A DNA stretch of 64,000 nt, taken from assembly GCF_003589595.1 (NCBI RefSeq), contig NW_020653712.1, forward strand, positions 688,260 through 752,259, written 5' to 3'. Below the pieces are notes generated by a model that did not search any database, was not told the DNA's origin, and was given only the letters and a program-made list of their open reading frames with translations. The stretch comes from Hyposmocoma kahamanoa. Its lineage: Eukaryota; Arthropoda; Insecta; Lepidoptera; Cosmopterigidae. The position numbers were made by a program, and so were the translations under genes. This document shows positions 19,348 to 30,304 of this stretch, one piece after another (the stretch's first letter is position 1; each line of letters opens with the position of its first letter).

Positions 19348-19542
19348 CTACGACCAATTAATATTAAGATTTTGTAGTGTTTCAAATAAGAATGTGTGAG
19401 TTTTGACGACATCGATTCTCATAGTAATCCAGGCTTCAGGCCCTTCCATTGTTTTTTTCTTCCGTGGTATTGGAGTCAGCCAAACTGAACTGCCCTGCTT
19501 TAATCTTTCTTCGATATCAATGAAACTTCCTTTAATCTGAAG
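19348..19542 (-). CDS. Possible terminal exon of an unrecognised host gene
   Basis: On the minus strand TTTCTTGTTTTATAG resembles an acceptor. The following frame encodes about 64 residues, beginning PLQIKGSFIDIEERLK, with SSVWLTPIPRKKK in the middle and a TAG stop after LNINWS. The residue mix looks like real protein rather than repeat translation, and no interspersed repeat overlaps it. A second possible acceptor, CCACTTCAG, would shorten the exon by ten bases. I do not recognise the family, and no nearby polyadenylation signal was confirmed. Confidence 0.4.
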   Translation of the reverse strand, partial: LQIKGSFIDIEERLKQGSSVWLTPIPRKKKTMEGPEAWITMRIDVVKTHTFLFETLQNLNINWS

Positions 19543-19924
19543 TGGACTATAAAACAAGAAATTGTAACAAGTGAGAGTGATTGATGGTGATTAAAGTGAT
19601 GACAATTATCGCTTATATTTATACCAGTACGGTGTCTCCCACGTCGTACCGGTCTTACCAATGGGTCGCTACGCCGCTCGGCCAATCAGAGCTCCTGAAT
19701 TATTCATTCTCCTCTGAACTCTAGCTCTGACCGGCCAGGCGCGTACGGCCGTCCGTAATACGTGGTCTCAACCATCGCCTCAGAGGAAGATCCGCGTCGA
19801 GCAGTGGGATGGATGAAGTATTTTCACTAAAAATATATGAATATAATGAAGATAGTAAAATATCAAAATGAAATTAATCTTTATTTCATAAGTAAGCATT
19901 ATTATATATATATACAATATATAT

Positions 19925-20015
19925 TTGAAATCGTCATATTGGGTAAACTCAAAAGCTCATTCGTAAGGCAGATTCCCTTGAGAAGAATGAGAAAGATACT
20001 CTAGGGGTTGCTCTT
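19925..20015 (-). repeat. 3' fragment of a retroelement tail
   Basis: Contains TCATTCGTAAGGCAGATTCC and GGGGTTGCTCTTTGTAA, the reverse complement of the motif block at 33500-33600 and 43260-43340. Confidence 0.7.
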
Positions 20016-20017
20016 TG

Positions 20018-20945
20018 TAACATAAATAAAGTTGCCATGAAGATGTCAAGATTTTCTTATGCATTACGCGAACTAAAAAAATTAACAGACTTAAAATCAG
20101 CTATGAGCGTTTATTTTGCCTATGCACACGCCTGGCTGACATATGGAATAGTGTTGTGGGGTTCCAGTACAGATGTAACGAAGCTCTTCCGGTCACAAAA
20201 GAGGTGCATAAGGGTGCTTGCTAATATAAAAGTAACAGATAGCTGTAAACCATACTTCTCAGAGTATGAAATATTAACTCTTCCTTCCCTTTATATTTAT
20301 GCGGCTTGTGATTTTGTTAGAAAGCACCCAAGTCTCTTTCCATACCACTCCCGCCCACAAAACTTAAGACCAAAAATACAGCTTGCCAAGCCCATATGTA
20401 AAATTGAAATGTTTCGAAGTGACCCTTTAGCAATGTTGGTGAAAATTTATAATAATTTACCCAATAATATTAAGGAAGAAAGAAATGTAATCAAATTTAA
20501 AAAAAAGTTAAAAGAGTATCTCATTAAAAAATGTTTCTATTCGCTTCAGGAATATTTAAATAATTAATGTAGATTATTATTTTATCTGTGTTGACGATTG
20601 TGATCCTTTTTTTTTTCAATTTTTATTTAAAGTTTATTATTTGACAAAATTTAATCATTTTTCGTATACCTAATTTAATTTTAATTTTATAACTTATTTA
20701 ATTTGTCAAATTTGCCAAATTTTATTGTATTTAATTATTTTGTAATTTCAATTTTATTTCAATTTTATAAGGATCAATGTTATAAAATTATTTGCTTGTT
20801 AATAAATTAACATAATTTTAAGATTGCAGTGCCCTTGCAGGGTTCATGTGTTGGTTCATCACAACCTTTATTTTTAACAACTACATTTGTATAACATGAT
20901 ACGCAATAAAGAATTTGAATTTGAATTTGAAATTTGAAATAAACA
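20018..20945 (+). pseudogene. C-terminal part of a CR1/Jockey-type reverse transcriptase with 3' UTR
   Basis: The open frame to 20567 encodes about 180 residues typical of the region downstream of the RT palm: RFSYALREL, YGIVLWGSSTDV, SQKRCIRVLANI, SEYEILTLPSLYIY and a closing LKEYLIKKCFYS. The protein is an RT C terminus, not a host gene. The 3' UTR ends in GAATTTGAATTTGAATTTGA repeats (20910-20945), a microsatellite-like tail. The copy lacks everything upstream, so it is 5'-truncated. A related fragment lies at 29556-29795 on the minus strand. Confidence 0.85.
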
Positions 20946-20975
20946 TTTGAATATAATTATCATTACAATATTTAA

Positions 20976-21345
20976 TTGAAACAGCATAGGTCGAGACTAC
21001 CTCCAAAAGCTAAACGGGTCACTATACTCCGTCCAACTTTGCTTGTCGGTTTTCTATCGGATACATTTCGGAAGTGTGCGCAGGAACTTTTCAATTTGGT
21101 TCCGCCCTCACCGTTCCTCCTTCGGTCGATTAGAAGGTCCGGAGCACTCCATTCTTATGGCGTTGACATTCCACCTATTCGCACTAAGCGCTTTGCTTCC
21201 TCCTTTCTGATGCGTATTTGTATTTCCCGAAAAGTACAATTTGGGTTTATTCAAGGCTAGAGTGAATAGGCATTTTTTAGGCAAACGCGTCCCATCGTCG
21301 GTAATATCGTCGCTTAACATCAGGTGAGATTGTGGCCAGGCGTGT
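20976..21345 (+). pseudogene. C-terminal fragment of another non-LTR reverse transcriptase
   Basis: The frame 20976-21260 contains ELFNLVPPSPFLLRS, SGALHSYGVDIPPIRTKRF and SSFLMRI, followed after a frame change by the VNRHFLG-like end (AGAGTGAATAGGCATTTTTT). This block recurs, decayed, at 37527, 42510 and 60360. It ends near CATCAGGTGAGATTGTGG. Confidence 0.75.
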
Positions 21346-22380
21346 GTCTATTATATAATTTTAAAAAACCATTTACTTAACTTTTGTCATAATAATATGC
21401 ATGCCGCCGAAGTTGCGTAACTATTAACCATAGACAAAAAAATGCAATACTTCCTGGACTCTTTAATTTTTTAATTTCACTGAAGCGACGTGCATTTTAG
21501 CTCTGATTTTTATCGAGCAAACATAATTATGTAACGAAGATTATGAAAGTTGATAAATTTCCGTACCTGTATAATGAATGATATTGGAATGAAATAAATT
21601 ACAAATAATTGTAATAAATTGGTAATGTTTATTCCAATGAATCATTGAATTCTTCTCCACATGAACGGGAATCGTCACTTAAATCCCCATTAACATTAAT
21701 TTTTAATTATTGAGTACACAAATTGTCAAACCCAACATCACGATCCCAATCAGACAATATCTTCTTTTTGGAACCCACTCACATTCACGATTAAAACTTC
21801 TTTATAAACAAAATCGATTGTTATAAAAAATCGAATCGGAAACACGTTAGGACATCACTAAGAGCTGTGAAAAGATAAATATATAGTTGGACGCAGTATA
21901 CTATACCACGGATTTTTGTTACCTAATACTTTTGAGAACGGGATTAAGTCTGTTTCAGGCTGATCTGAGGTCATCTGATTTATAAGGTCGCTGTACAAAA
22001 TTGCTTTGCACGGTTAATAGTGCATTTCTCGTATAACCAAAAATTTGAGTATGGAAAGCACCATCGTAAAAAAATAACAGAAGATATGGGACTGTCGTTT
22101 CGTATACATTGATTTACGTAACAGACTTTTAAGTGAGAAAGAATGGGTATCTGATAAGAATAGCCAGTTAAACCTAAACAGTGGCGTGATCCATGCGTCA
22201 ATGTTAAATACGATGAATTCGTTATCATGAATGGATTATACGTCATTGAGAGTGAGGCCTTTTCAATTATTTGACTGATAGACATGGTCATCGAATCACG
22301 CCACGGTTTTATCCGCTACAGTCGATCATTGTTTTGTGTGTATTTTTAACGGCTTTTTATCGTCTAATGTTCCATGTCAA
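21346..22380. other. AT-rich stretch without recognised genes
   Basis: No splice-flanked frame or repeat identified. A 103-codon minus frame (21980-22291) has no motif I can name. Confidence 0.4.
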
Positions 22381-22520
22381 CTACGTTACTTAATGCAACT
22401 TTTATACCTATACTAAATATCATGATATCGTCTTCACAAAGTCACAAATTCATTTAAGGGGTAATGTATACGCTTCTATAACAAGATTCCCGTTGATATT
22501 CAATATTTTAGTAGCGGTAG
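22381..22520 (+). repeat. Fragment of the retroelement tail seen at 33240
   Basis: Shares CAAATTCATTTAAGGGG, AATGTATACG and TTCTATAACAAGATTC with 33257-33305. Confidence 0.65.
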
Positions 22521-22539
22521 AGCTCCTTTAATGTAAGCA

Positions 22540-22640
22540 TTAGCTGTATTTAAAGCTCTGAGTGGCACTGCAACTGTTACAGGCGTGTCGCTTACCACAA
22601 GTCGCACGGCTCGTTCGTCTCATCACTAGGTATTGTAAAT
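22540..22640 (+). repeat. Rep-A right-end fragment
   Basis: TTTAAAGCTCTGAGTGGCAC to GGCTCGTTCGTCTCATCACT. Confidence 0.75.
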
Positions 22641-22979
22641 TCCTACCACCACCATGTCTGTTTCCTATAGTATTTTACAAATGTAAAAGTAAATAGCGGC
22701 AATCAACGCCGTACGAACTCTCTGAGTACATTCTGAACGCTGCGTAAAATATGAAATGCGTAATAAACATATGTTTTTCTCACATTTAGGTCTATGCGTG
22801 CTTTTCGTAGTATCTTTTACGATAATTCTGATAATAAAGATCTATATTTATCTTGTCTGATAAAATGTGTTTATAAATATTAAATACATCACCTATATCT
22901 TGTGCTTCCTGATTTATACAACGATTGAAGTGGTATTCGAGGCATGCGCATACGCACGCACACACACACATTTTTTAAC

Positions 22980-23152
22980 AAATTATGTAACGCACACACT
23001 CAACTAGGGAAACCCTGTGTCGCGGGTGCCATAGACGCACACATAAGACATCCACAAATTGCACTCAAAGTCACGAGAGAAATAAATGTTAAGCCATACA
23101 AATATTTCTCCCGGCCCAGGAATCGCACATGAGACCTCTGCGTGCCATATAA
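22980..23152 (-). mobile_element. SINE-2, head-truncated
   Basis: Body reads from AACGCACACACTCAACTAGG to CCCGGCCCAGGAATCGCACATG; box B is damaged and box A is absent. Confidence 0.8.
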
Positions 23153-23159
23153 TTTAAGT

Positions 23160-23857
23160 CTCTCCAAATATCTAAAATATAGTTTAACTTTCAAATAATA
23201 TTTAATATATTTCAGGTATTAAACTCAAAAATAATAAAAGGAGTCCTCTGACACAGGTACATTTTTTATTTACGAGCGGGCTCCAACCTCATCATTCTAT
23301 GTACCTTGATTATTAAAATGGATAGGGTTATGATTATTCTTAAAAGGTCAATAATTGTAAAAAGAGGAAAAGAAAGGGCCAAATGAGCCTATGTGGGTGA
23401 TTTTCAGGTTAGTTTTCTCTGTCTAATTTTTGTGGCAGTTTTTATTATTTAAATATTCTATCGAATATTATCATGAATTATCATTTAATATTTCACAATA
23501 ATGTCCTTAAATATACTGAAAATTACCGAAATTAGATAGAGAAAACTAACCGGAAAATTACCCATAACAAGAAACATAAATACTGGTATCTGAGACTAGA
23601 ATTAAACTATGACTAAAATTGGGTTCCCGCGGCAAAATGCCCAAGATGCTGGCAACGTTTCCCTGTTTGTATTGCTATGCTAATACGTTGGGCGAGGCCC
23701 TTGGGTTTCCTAGACTGTCTATTAATTTTTTGGATAAAATTTTCTACAGATGAACGACACCGGGACCCCACGGACCAAGAGGTTCGACTCCAAAAGGTTG
23801 AAATATGTAGTCGGAGCCGTGGGTCTGGTACTTATTACTCTTCAACATACATACAAA
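23160..23857. other. AT-rich stretch without recognised genes
   Basis: Nothing beyond short frames. GTTAGTTTTCTCTGTCTAAT near 23410 and its approximate reverse complement near 23535 (TTAGATAGAGAAAACTAAC) form an inverted pair about 125 bases apart, possibly a small foldback element. Confidence 0.4.
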
Positions 23858-23893
23858 AAAAGTCGAATTGGGTCTTTTTTTGAAGTCGGTTCA
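23858..23893 (-). repeat. Rep-B end fragment
   Basis: GTCGAATTGGGTCTTTTTTTGAAGTCGGTT is the terminal block of Rep-B. Confidence 0.7.
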
Positions 23894-23968
23894 AAATATT
23901 TATGTCGTACTAATTAATAACACTATGTAGAATACGAAATTTTAATTCAAAAATATTTCTATCATAGA

Positions 23969-24254
23969 CATTGACTTACAATTATATGGACGTCGGGTCC
24001 GCGCTAAAAAGTGTCCGAACTTATAGGACGTTAAAATCGTATACAGAGCGTCATTCACGCTTTAGTCTTCGTTTATTCGACTGACAGCGAAACAAGCAAT
24101 ATTAGACAGTACTGCGATGACATTACAATTTAAATTCAACGGTTTAGCTTTTTCATATTCCTTTACATGTCACTACGTTTAAATAAGTTGACTTGGGACA
24201 TTTTTTTCGTGGTTTTTGTATTAGACCCGTCGTCCATTTATTTGTAAGTCAATG
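23969..24254 (+). mobile_element. MITE-1, long form, with 8-bp target duplication
   Basis: Left end CATTGACTTACAATTATATG, right end CATTTATTTGTAAGTCAATG; inverted over about 30 bases. ATCATAGA lies directly on both sides (23961-23968, 24255-24262), an exact 8-bp duplication as made by hAT-type or P-type transposases. No protein is encoded. The long form (286 bp) differs from the short form by extra sequence in the middle. Confidence 0.9.
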
Positions 24255-24289
24255 ATCATAGAAAAGCAAATGACACTCATTCCATTCTA

Positions 24290-24345
24290 CTATATACTCA
24301 TTCACAAGGCAGATTCCCTTGAGAAGAACGAGTGAGAAAGTCTGG
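24290..24345 (-). repeat. Retroelement tail fragment
   Basis: CTCATTCACAAGGCAGATTC and CTTGAGAAGAACGAG, the same block as 19925-20015. Confidence 0.65.
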
Positions 24346-24446
24346 TAATTGTCGATTGTTTATAGATATTTATTAAAAATTATCATTTACAATAATAGTT
24401 TTTAAATATCAAAGTTAGAAACAAGTTTTGAATGTGGTTTCTTTTT

Positions 24447-24660
24447 ATGATACTTAATGACATGACGAAAAGTCGTGAGCCTGATGGTAAATGACACGCC
24501 TGTCCATAACAGTTGCAGTGCCACTCAGAGCTTTAAATCGCAAAGATCTGAGGGGCACTGCCATTGCGCCTGTCATTTGACCAGCACCCTTACCCTTCAA
24601 AACCGAAACGCAATAATGCTTATAGGTATTACAGCTTGGCGGCAGACATATAGGGTGGTT
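24447..24660 (-). repeat. Rep-A with an internal deletion
   Basis: Jumps from GCGCCTGTCA to TTTGACCAGCACCC, losing the ACATAAGTTGACAAGTCCC block, and stops after GGCGGCAGACATA. Confidence 0.8.
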
Positions 24661-24772
24661 TGCATTAATATTCGAGTAGAGGCCCGAAACGTTGGTTACG
24701 CGATTTGAATCCAAACACAAACAAAAACATAGTTTAATTTCCTATTAATGTAACAATCCCGAAAACTTTGTG
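24655..24772 (+). repeat. MITE-4 remnant
   Basis: GGTGGTTTGCATTAATATTC, AGGCCCGAAACGTTGG, ACGCGATTTGAATCC and AACAATCCCGAAAAC match 18000-18165 with a deletion. Confidence 0.65.
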
Positions 24773-24774
24773 AC

Positions 24775-25880
24775 GATGTGACCTCTTACATCGTCATACC
24801 ACCTTTTTATCACCTTTTCTTGTTACAGCCTTTCTTTTCTTTCAAACTATCGAATAAATTTTTGTTTACGTATCCTACTTTATTGCCGTGATTCTGTCAC
24901 AGCACATTAGTAGGTTACAACTTTTTCAACCTAAGATCTCGACACAATATGTCCACACATTAATCGTGTCTAAGGATCAAGCACGTTTTTGTCAATTTAC
25001 AAAAAATTCAGTTTTTTTATTATTTTTTTTTAACACCTATAGATTATTCCTAGTCCATTTTATAACTCGGATCGCCTCGTAGAACGCCTCCGGTGACCAC
25101 AATCCTGGCAGTTATTTCCGCCATAGAATAAGTTTAGCAATTCAAAGGGGAAATGTTGCCAGCCTTCTGGGCACGGTGCCCCAGGACACGGCCCTCGATG
25201 AAATTTTCTGTTTAGAAATTTTCTTACTTTTTTTACGTATCTACTTGCAACGTTATATATATATAACTTGAATTTGAAAGTGAAATTGACCAAAAGGAAG
25301 TCCATTTATGTTAAAAACATTCATTAAAAAACCATTTTCAGTAATTAGCAAAAACGTGCATGATCCATAAACACTTTTCATGAGTGTATTTCAAACAAAA
25401 TGTAATACATTTTATTTTTTTAAGGCTGCAAAATTGTTGAAACGTTGAAATTGAAACGATCTCCCATTTGAAATTCGACATTCTAAGTAAATACCTATTT
25501 TCAAAACCGGATTGCATAAACACGGTCTTCTAACACGGTCCTAGTCTGCAACGTGTCTATATTTATCAGTAAGTATAAGTTTATTTAGATATACTTATAC
25601 ATGCATATATTTATGTACGTATCATATAACGTTATTTATTAAATATTTTGTAAATTACCATGTGTTAGAAGATTATTTTTTTGGGTTGCTACCGAAACGC
25701 TAATAAAAGCAGAAAATGCTCATGTTTATTATACGACAGCGATGTGGTTTATTTCTTAAGATCTGGGTCGAGAATGGCCGCTTTTGGTGTCACTCTGGCC
25801 GCCTTCAGACCGCTATTCCACCGCGAACTATGCTTTAGGTCCACACCCGAACCGCTTTTCCCGCTGTACCGCCTCTATGT
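24775..25880. other. Mostly AT-rich, with one coding-like patch of unknown origin
   Basis: On the minus strand, 25060-25210 translates to a compact GC-richer stretch including GPCPGAPCPEGWQHFPFELL and NNCQDCGHRRR before a stop. It looks like the tail of a transposon protein but I cannot name it. Bases 25760-25890 are also GC-richer (GGCCGCCTTCAGACCGC) and run into Rep-A. The remainder shows nothing. Confidence 0.35.
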
Positions 25881-25887
25881 GGTCTGG

Positions 25888-26002
25888 GCTTTACCCTTCT
25901 GAATCGGAACTTAGTCATGCACACGTTACTGCTTGGCGGTAGAAACAGGCGATAGCAGTATTTCCCTTGACGAACTCTTTCACAAGGAGCTCTTCTGCTA
26001 CT
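25888..26002 (-). repeat. Rep-A left-end fragment
   Basis: ACCCTTCTGAATCGGAACTT, CACGTTACTGCTTGGCGG and CAAGGAGCTCTTCTGCTACT. Confidence 0.8.
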
Positions 26003-26309
26003 AAAGTGAGCCAAATATCTGATGGATAGTTACTAAGAGGTCGACGATGGGGCATGCATACCGTACCGTCATACCGTTCAGGGGACAAGTTTGTAGGCAG
26101 GAAATTGCCGTCCTCCATAGCCGTTTGCTATATAAATGTAGACGCGAAACGCTTTGTGCGAAACCTGGGAATATCCACAACATAGGGGTGGAACCCCAGC
26201 CTACGTCTAGTCTTCCGATGATGGAAAGACAAAGGCGGAACAGAATCATACAATTCTCTCTCGATTGGTCTAGCCTATCTTGGATATCTAACCCATGTCT
26301 TCCTACATA

Positions 26310-26900
26310 AGATCGCTGCGTCGTCAGTACCACCGAGACGAGTTGATCAGTGCGACGAGAACGGCTTTCGGAAGGTGGAAAAGAAAAAGAAGAACACCAG
26401 CCGAAACCTTAGTGGCACCGCCCTGACTGGCCCGAATCATTTATTGCGTCCAGCGGTACCGACGACGTTGTTATACGTGTCGCGTCTTCATTACTCCACC
26501 AAGTCTGCGGATATTGTGGAGTACATGCGAGTGAAGGCCAACGCAAACCTGCGGGTCGAGCGGTTGGAGTCGCGCCACAATGTGAATTTTAATTCATTTG
26601 TGGTGCGAGTACCAACTCAACACCTGTCGACCTTCATGAGAGAAGACTTTTGGCCGAAGGGTGTCATGTACCGGCGTTTCCGAGGACGGCTACCGGACAC
26701 CCACGTTGCGTCACACGTCGAAGTACATACGTGTAAATAAATAGTGTTATATGTATATTATCATGTTATATTGTATTTAAGGTATTTATTTAATATTTCT
26801 GTTATTGTTTTATTATATTATTGTTATATTATATGTATGTTAGTCTGTAAGGTATGTATCTATGGGTCCTAGTTGCCTGAAATAAATAAAATAAAAATAA
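26310..26900 (+). pseudogene. ORF1-like fragment of a retroelement with 3' UTR
   Basis: The frame to 26740 encodes PTTLLYVSRLHYSTKSADIV, VERLESRHNVNFNSFVVRVP and FWPKGVMYRRFRGRLPD. This segment is recurrent in lepidopteran retroelement proteins, probably an ORF1 (RNA-binding) C terminus. A diverged copy is on the minus strand at 28108-28400. The 3' part (TATGTATGTTAGTCTGTAAG, CCTGAAATAAATAAAATAA) matches the end of the element at 55330-55460, which defines the likely 3' end near 26900. It is not a host gene. Confidence 0.7.
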
Positions 26901-27229
26901 GATGCAAAACTCTCAACTAGGCTTTCAAAGTAAAAATAGTTTAAAATTACATGGAACATGGAATCATTGTCACAATTGTTCCACATAGAACTGAGTACAT
27001 GCAACTACTGGGAATAAACCATCACAACTTCATCCTACCAATGAGTAAATAATCATTAATGGCGTTAAAAATAAACCATTAGTAAATTCTTTCCTCATTT
27101 TCCAAGTAAATTATGGTAAACAAATACATTCCTGGTAATTAACTAGCGTAAACAGTAATTTAAGTTTAAGTAATTTATTTTTACGTATTTTCAGAAATGA
27201 ATAAATATATAAGTGATAGGCAAATGACG
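26901..27229. other. AT-rich stretch, nothing recognised
   Basis: No repeat or coding signal seen between the retroelement end and MITE-1. Confidence 0.4.
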
Positions 27230-27237
27230 TCAAGTCC

Positions 27238-27523
27238 TATTGACTTACAAATAAATGGACGACGGGTCTAATACAAAAACCACCAAAAAAATGACCCAAG
27301 TCAACCTTTTTAAACGTAGTGACATGTAAAGCAATATGAAAAAGCTAAAACGTTGAATTTAAATTGTAATGTCATCGCAGTACTATTTAATTTTGCTTGC
27401 TTCGCTGTCAGTCGAACAAACGAAGACTAAAGCGTGAATGACGCTCTGTATACGATTTTAACGCCCTATAAGTTCGGACACTTTTTAGCGCGGTCCCGAC
27501 GTCCATATAATTGTAAGTCAATG
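27238..27523 (-). mobile_element. MITE-1, long form, with 8-bp target duplication
   Basis: Opposite orientation to 23969-24254 and the same length (286 bp). The left end reads TATTGACTTACAAATAAATG (first base changed). TCAAGTCC flanks both sides exactly (27230-27237, 27524-27531). Confidence 0.9.
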
Positions 27524-27631
27524 TCAAGTCCATATTTTGCAATGTATAGAGGTTTTTACAAACGTTGCTTCAGAGTGCTAAAAATCACAATACGGTAAAA
27601 GACATTAAGGTCCATCGTAGTTTATTATTTT

Positions 27632-27894
27632 TAACCGATTTAAAAAAGAAGGAGGTTCTCAATTCAACTGTTCGTTTTATGTATGTTAGGCGACTACTCG
27701 TGCGGTATTTGTGAACTGATTTTGAAGGTTTTTTTTGTTAGAAAGAGGGTACCTCAGTATTGGTCCCATTGAAATTCGAAGACAATATTCCACCTCTAAT
27801 GGGTGGCAAACTAGAAGATGAATCCGGTTTCCCGCACTTACCGGTAACCGATTTCAATAAAACTTTGCAAATAGATGTAATTCCAATTGACGAT
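27632..27894 (+). repeat. Rep-B, right end replaced by SINE-3
   Basis: AACCGATTTAAAAAAGAAGG to AAATAGATGTAATTCC; the expected TTTTGAGGTCGGTT end is missing where SINE-3 begins. Confidence 0.8.
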
Positions 27895-28088
27895 CTCCGT
27901 GGTCTAGTCACCACCATAGATCACCATCTCTGGTTCAATCCCCGGCCGGTTCAATGTAGAAAACTAACTTTTCTATGTTGTCTCGAGTCTGGGTGTTTGT
28001 GGTACCGTTGTTGTTTCCAATTTGAAATAACACAGGTGCTTTAGTTACTTACGTATTACGTACTTAGTATTACGTTGTCTAATTATTT
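27889..28088 (+). mobile_element. SINE-3
   Basis: tRNA-like head with CCGTGGTCTAGTCACCAC as box A and GGTTCAATCCCCGG as box B, then AACTTTTCTATGTTGTCTCG and GTGTTTGTGGTACCGTTGTT. A second copy is at 44253-44475. The 94-codon frame crossing 27760-28044 merges Rep-B and SINE-3 and is not a gene. Confidence 0.75.
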
Positions 28089-28089
28089 A

Positions 28090-28400
28090 TTTATTTAGAC
28101 ATTTATTTCAAGCCGACAGATGTTCGGTCACCACAAACGAATTAAAATCTAAGTTGTGCCGGGACTCCAACCGCTCGACCCTTAGGGTATATTTGGCTTT
28201 ATGTCTGATGTACTCCACTATCTCCTCAGACTTCGTGGAGTAATGTAGTCGCGACAGGTACAGCAGCGTCGTCGGTGTTGCCGAACGGAGCAAAAAGTTC
28301 GATCTTGTCTGTGCCACACAGGTTACGGCTGGTGGGCTTCCTCTTCTTCACCACCTTTGCGAAGTCGTTCTTGTCGTGTTACATGTATATCTAATCTAAT
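28090..28400 (-). pseudogene. ORF1-like retroelement fragment
   Basis: Minus-strand relative of 26310-26740: TTLLYLSRLHYSTKSEEIVE and VERLESRHNLDFNSFVV, then divergence. It is shorter and lacks the FWPKGVMYRRFRGR end. Confidence 0.7.
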
Positions 28401-28512
28401 GTCTAGTTCCACGAATTTTTGGGGTAGGTTTTTTATAAATAAGTTATAATTATAATATATAATAAGTTATATAGTCCATTTCATAGTAGTAATGTAATGT
28501 GTTAGTATAGTA

Positions 28513-28572
28513 AATAGCCAGAACGCTGTAATTAATGCTCACGTTACTGCTTGGCAACAGCATAAAGGTGGT
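28513..28572 (-). repeat. Rep-A fragment, head-to-head with the next copy
   Basis: CCAGAACGCTGTAATTAATG and GTTACTGCTTGGCAACAGC, then it meets a plus-oriented copy at 28574. Confidence 0.7.
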
Positions 28573-28573
28573 A

Positions 28574-28828
28574 CCTTTAGTAGCAGTAGAGCTCCTTGTG
28601 AAAGAGTTCGTTCAGGGAAGTACTGCCACATTATCTATTTCTGCCGCCAAGCAGTAATGTCAGCATTGCTGCGTTCCGATTTGGAAGGGTAAGGGTGCTG
28701 GTGAAATTACAGGCACATGGGACTTGTTAACTTATGTCTTAGGGTCATTTAAAGCTCTGAGTGGCTTTAACCAGCGTGTTGCTTTCCACCAGACGCACGA
28801 CTCGTTCCACCCGTCACTTGTTACGATA
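28574..28828 (+). repeat. Rep-A, complete except an internal deletion
   Basis: TAGTAGCAGTAGAGCTCCTT to CACCCGTCACTTGTTACGAT. The first arm of the GCAGTGCC palindrome is deleted (TCTTAGGGTCATTTAAAGC). Confidence 0.85.
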
Positions 28829-28829
28829 A

Positions 28830-29540
28830 AAAAGTCACTGGAGCTTGTCATTTTAATTTTCAAACATGGATATAACCAGTGTAAACTGGTTTCTTCATTA
28901 AACTTATCAGGTTGGTAGTCATTATATAAAATCTAGAAGCAAAGTTGTGCAAAATACGCGCCGTTTTAATTAAATTACAGACTTAAAAAAACTTTCTTAT
29001 GTATGAGAAACTATGAAAGTCTCAAACTAGAGAATGCTATATACAATAGCAACGGAATTCACTTTTGGTCAATTCAATTCATTAATATCATAATAACATT
29101 TATTTCTTGATAAGTCGTTTAGTTTTAAAAAAAATATTCTATCATTGGTTTCGCATGACGTATGAGCTAGACTATATTTCCCCAAATTCTTCTTTACCGC
29201 CCAGTTGGGCGCTGAAGAGTCCAGAGGGTAGAGCCTCGAAAGCAATTGGGGGCGTTGATGCTAACCAGGGGATGTTACCGCATCGAAAAAACAACTGAAT
29301 TATCTATATACATATATAAACTACACTACAAATATATAATATATTTTTTTGTAATGTTTTAGTGAAATGAAATTAATTCAAATGAGGTTTATTTGCATTG
29401 AATAGGTTATTACGGGATAGTAGTTATTACATCTGAGGTCATCAATTCAGCCATTATACAAAAGCATGCAAAATTTTATCTTCTATGTAGTCATTTACAC
29501 TATAATATCCTTTTTAACTAGGTATTTATACAGTTCAGTT
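28830..29540. other. AT-rich stretch with one GC-richer patch
   Basis: Around 29190-29290 (GCCCAGTTGGGCGCTGAAGA, GGGGGCGTTGATGCTAACC) composition changes and a frame encodes PPSWALKSPEGRASKAIGG before a stop. No family is recognised; it could be a repeat fragment. Confidence 0.35.
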
Positions 29541-29544
29541 GTCA

Positions 29545-29800
29545 TTTTTTAACTGTCAGATTTTTATTTCAATTGGTAGTCTATTAGAAATTTTTAAGTA
29601 AAGTGTAGTTTTGGGTACATATTCAACAACAAATCTGTCTGGGTTTCCTTTCGTGCGTGGATTAATTTCTATTGCTTTTTTAAATAATTTTAGATGCTGT
29701 TTAACAAAATTACAAACTTCATAATTATACATGGAAGGTAAAGTCAAAATATTTAAATTCTCGAACAGCAGCTTGCAAGAGCCAATGCCGCACATTACTC
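29545..29800 (-). pseudogene. CR1/Jockey-type RT C-terminal fragment
   Basis: The frame contains FENLNILTLPSMYNYEVCNF and NRLPIEIK, the same region as ILTLPSLYIYAACDF in 20018-20567. It is truncated at both ends. Confidence 0.75.
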
Positions 29801-30076
29801 GTCAAGTGTGTTAAGTTAATACACTTCGGGACACATAATTCGAGCCACCACGCATTTTCCGTATTAAGTGCCCTAAGCTTAAACAGCGTTTGATTGATCA
29901 AAAACTATTAGGTTTACAATTTTGAAACTAGTATACTAAGCGTCTTTTCCATAAGTCCTTATTGGGAATTTGATTTTGCAAAACCGGGGAAAACTTTTTC
30001 TACGATGATAACACTATTTTTATATTCTAGCCCTTTACGACAAAAACGCGAAGCGGCTCGAAATATGTGTGTATAT

Positions 30077-30304
30077 CATTGACTTACAAATAAATGGACG
30101 ACGGGTCTAATACAAAAACCACGAAAAAAATGTCCCAAGTCAACCTATTCGAAATTTAAATTGTAATGTGATCGCAGTATCGCGCTGTCAGTAGAACAAA
30201 TGAAGACTAAAGCGGAGCGTCGCGCTCTGTATACGATTTTAGCGCCTTACAAGTGCGGACACTTTTTAGCGCGGACCCGACGTCCATATAATTGTAAGTC
30301 AATG
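30077..30304 (+). mobile_element. MITE-1, short form, with 8-bp target duplication
   Basis: 228 bp; CATTGACTTACAAATAAATG to TAATTGTAAGTCAATG. GTGTATAT flanks both sides exactly (30069-30076, 30305-30312). The middle lacks the GCAATATTAGACAGTA and AAGCTTTTTCATATTCC blocks of the long form. Confidence 0.9.

Noticed and set aside
27760..28044. A 94-codon gene
   Set aside because: It crosses from Rep-B into SINE-3.
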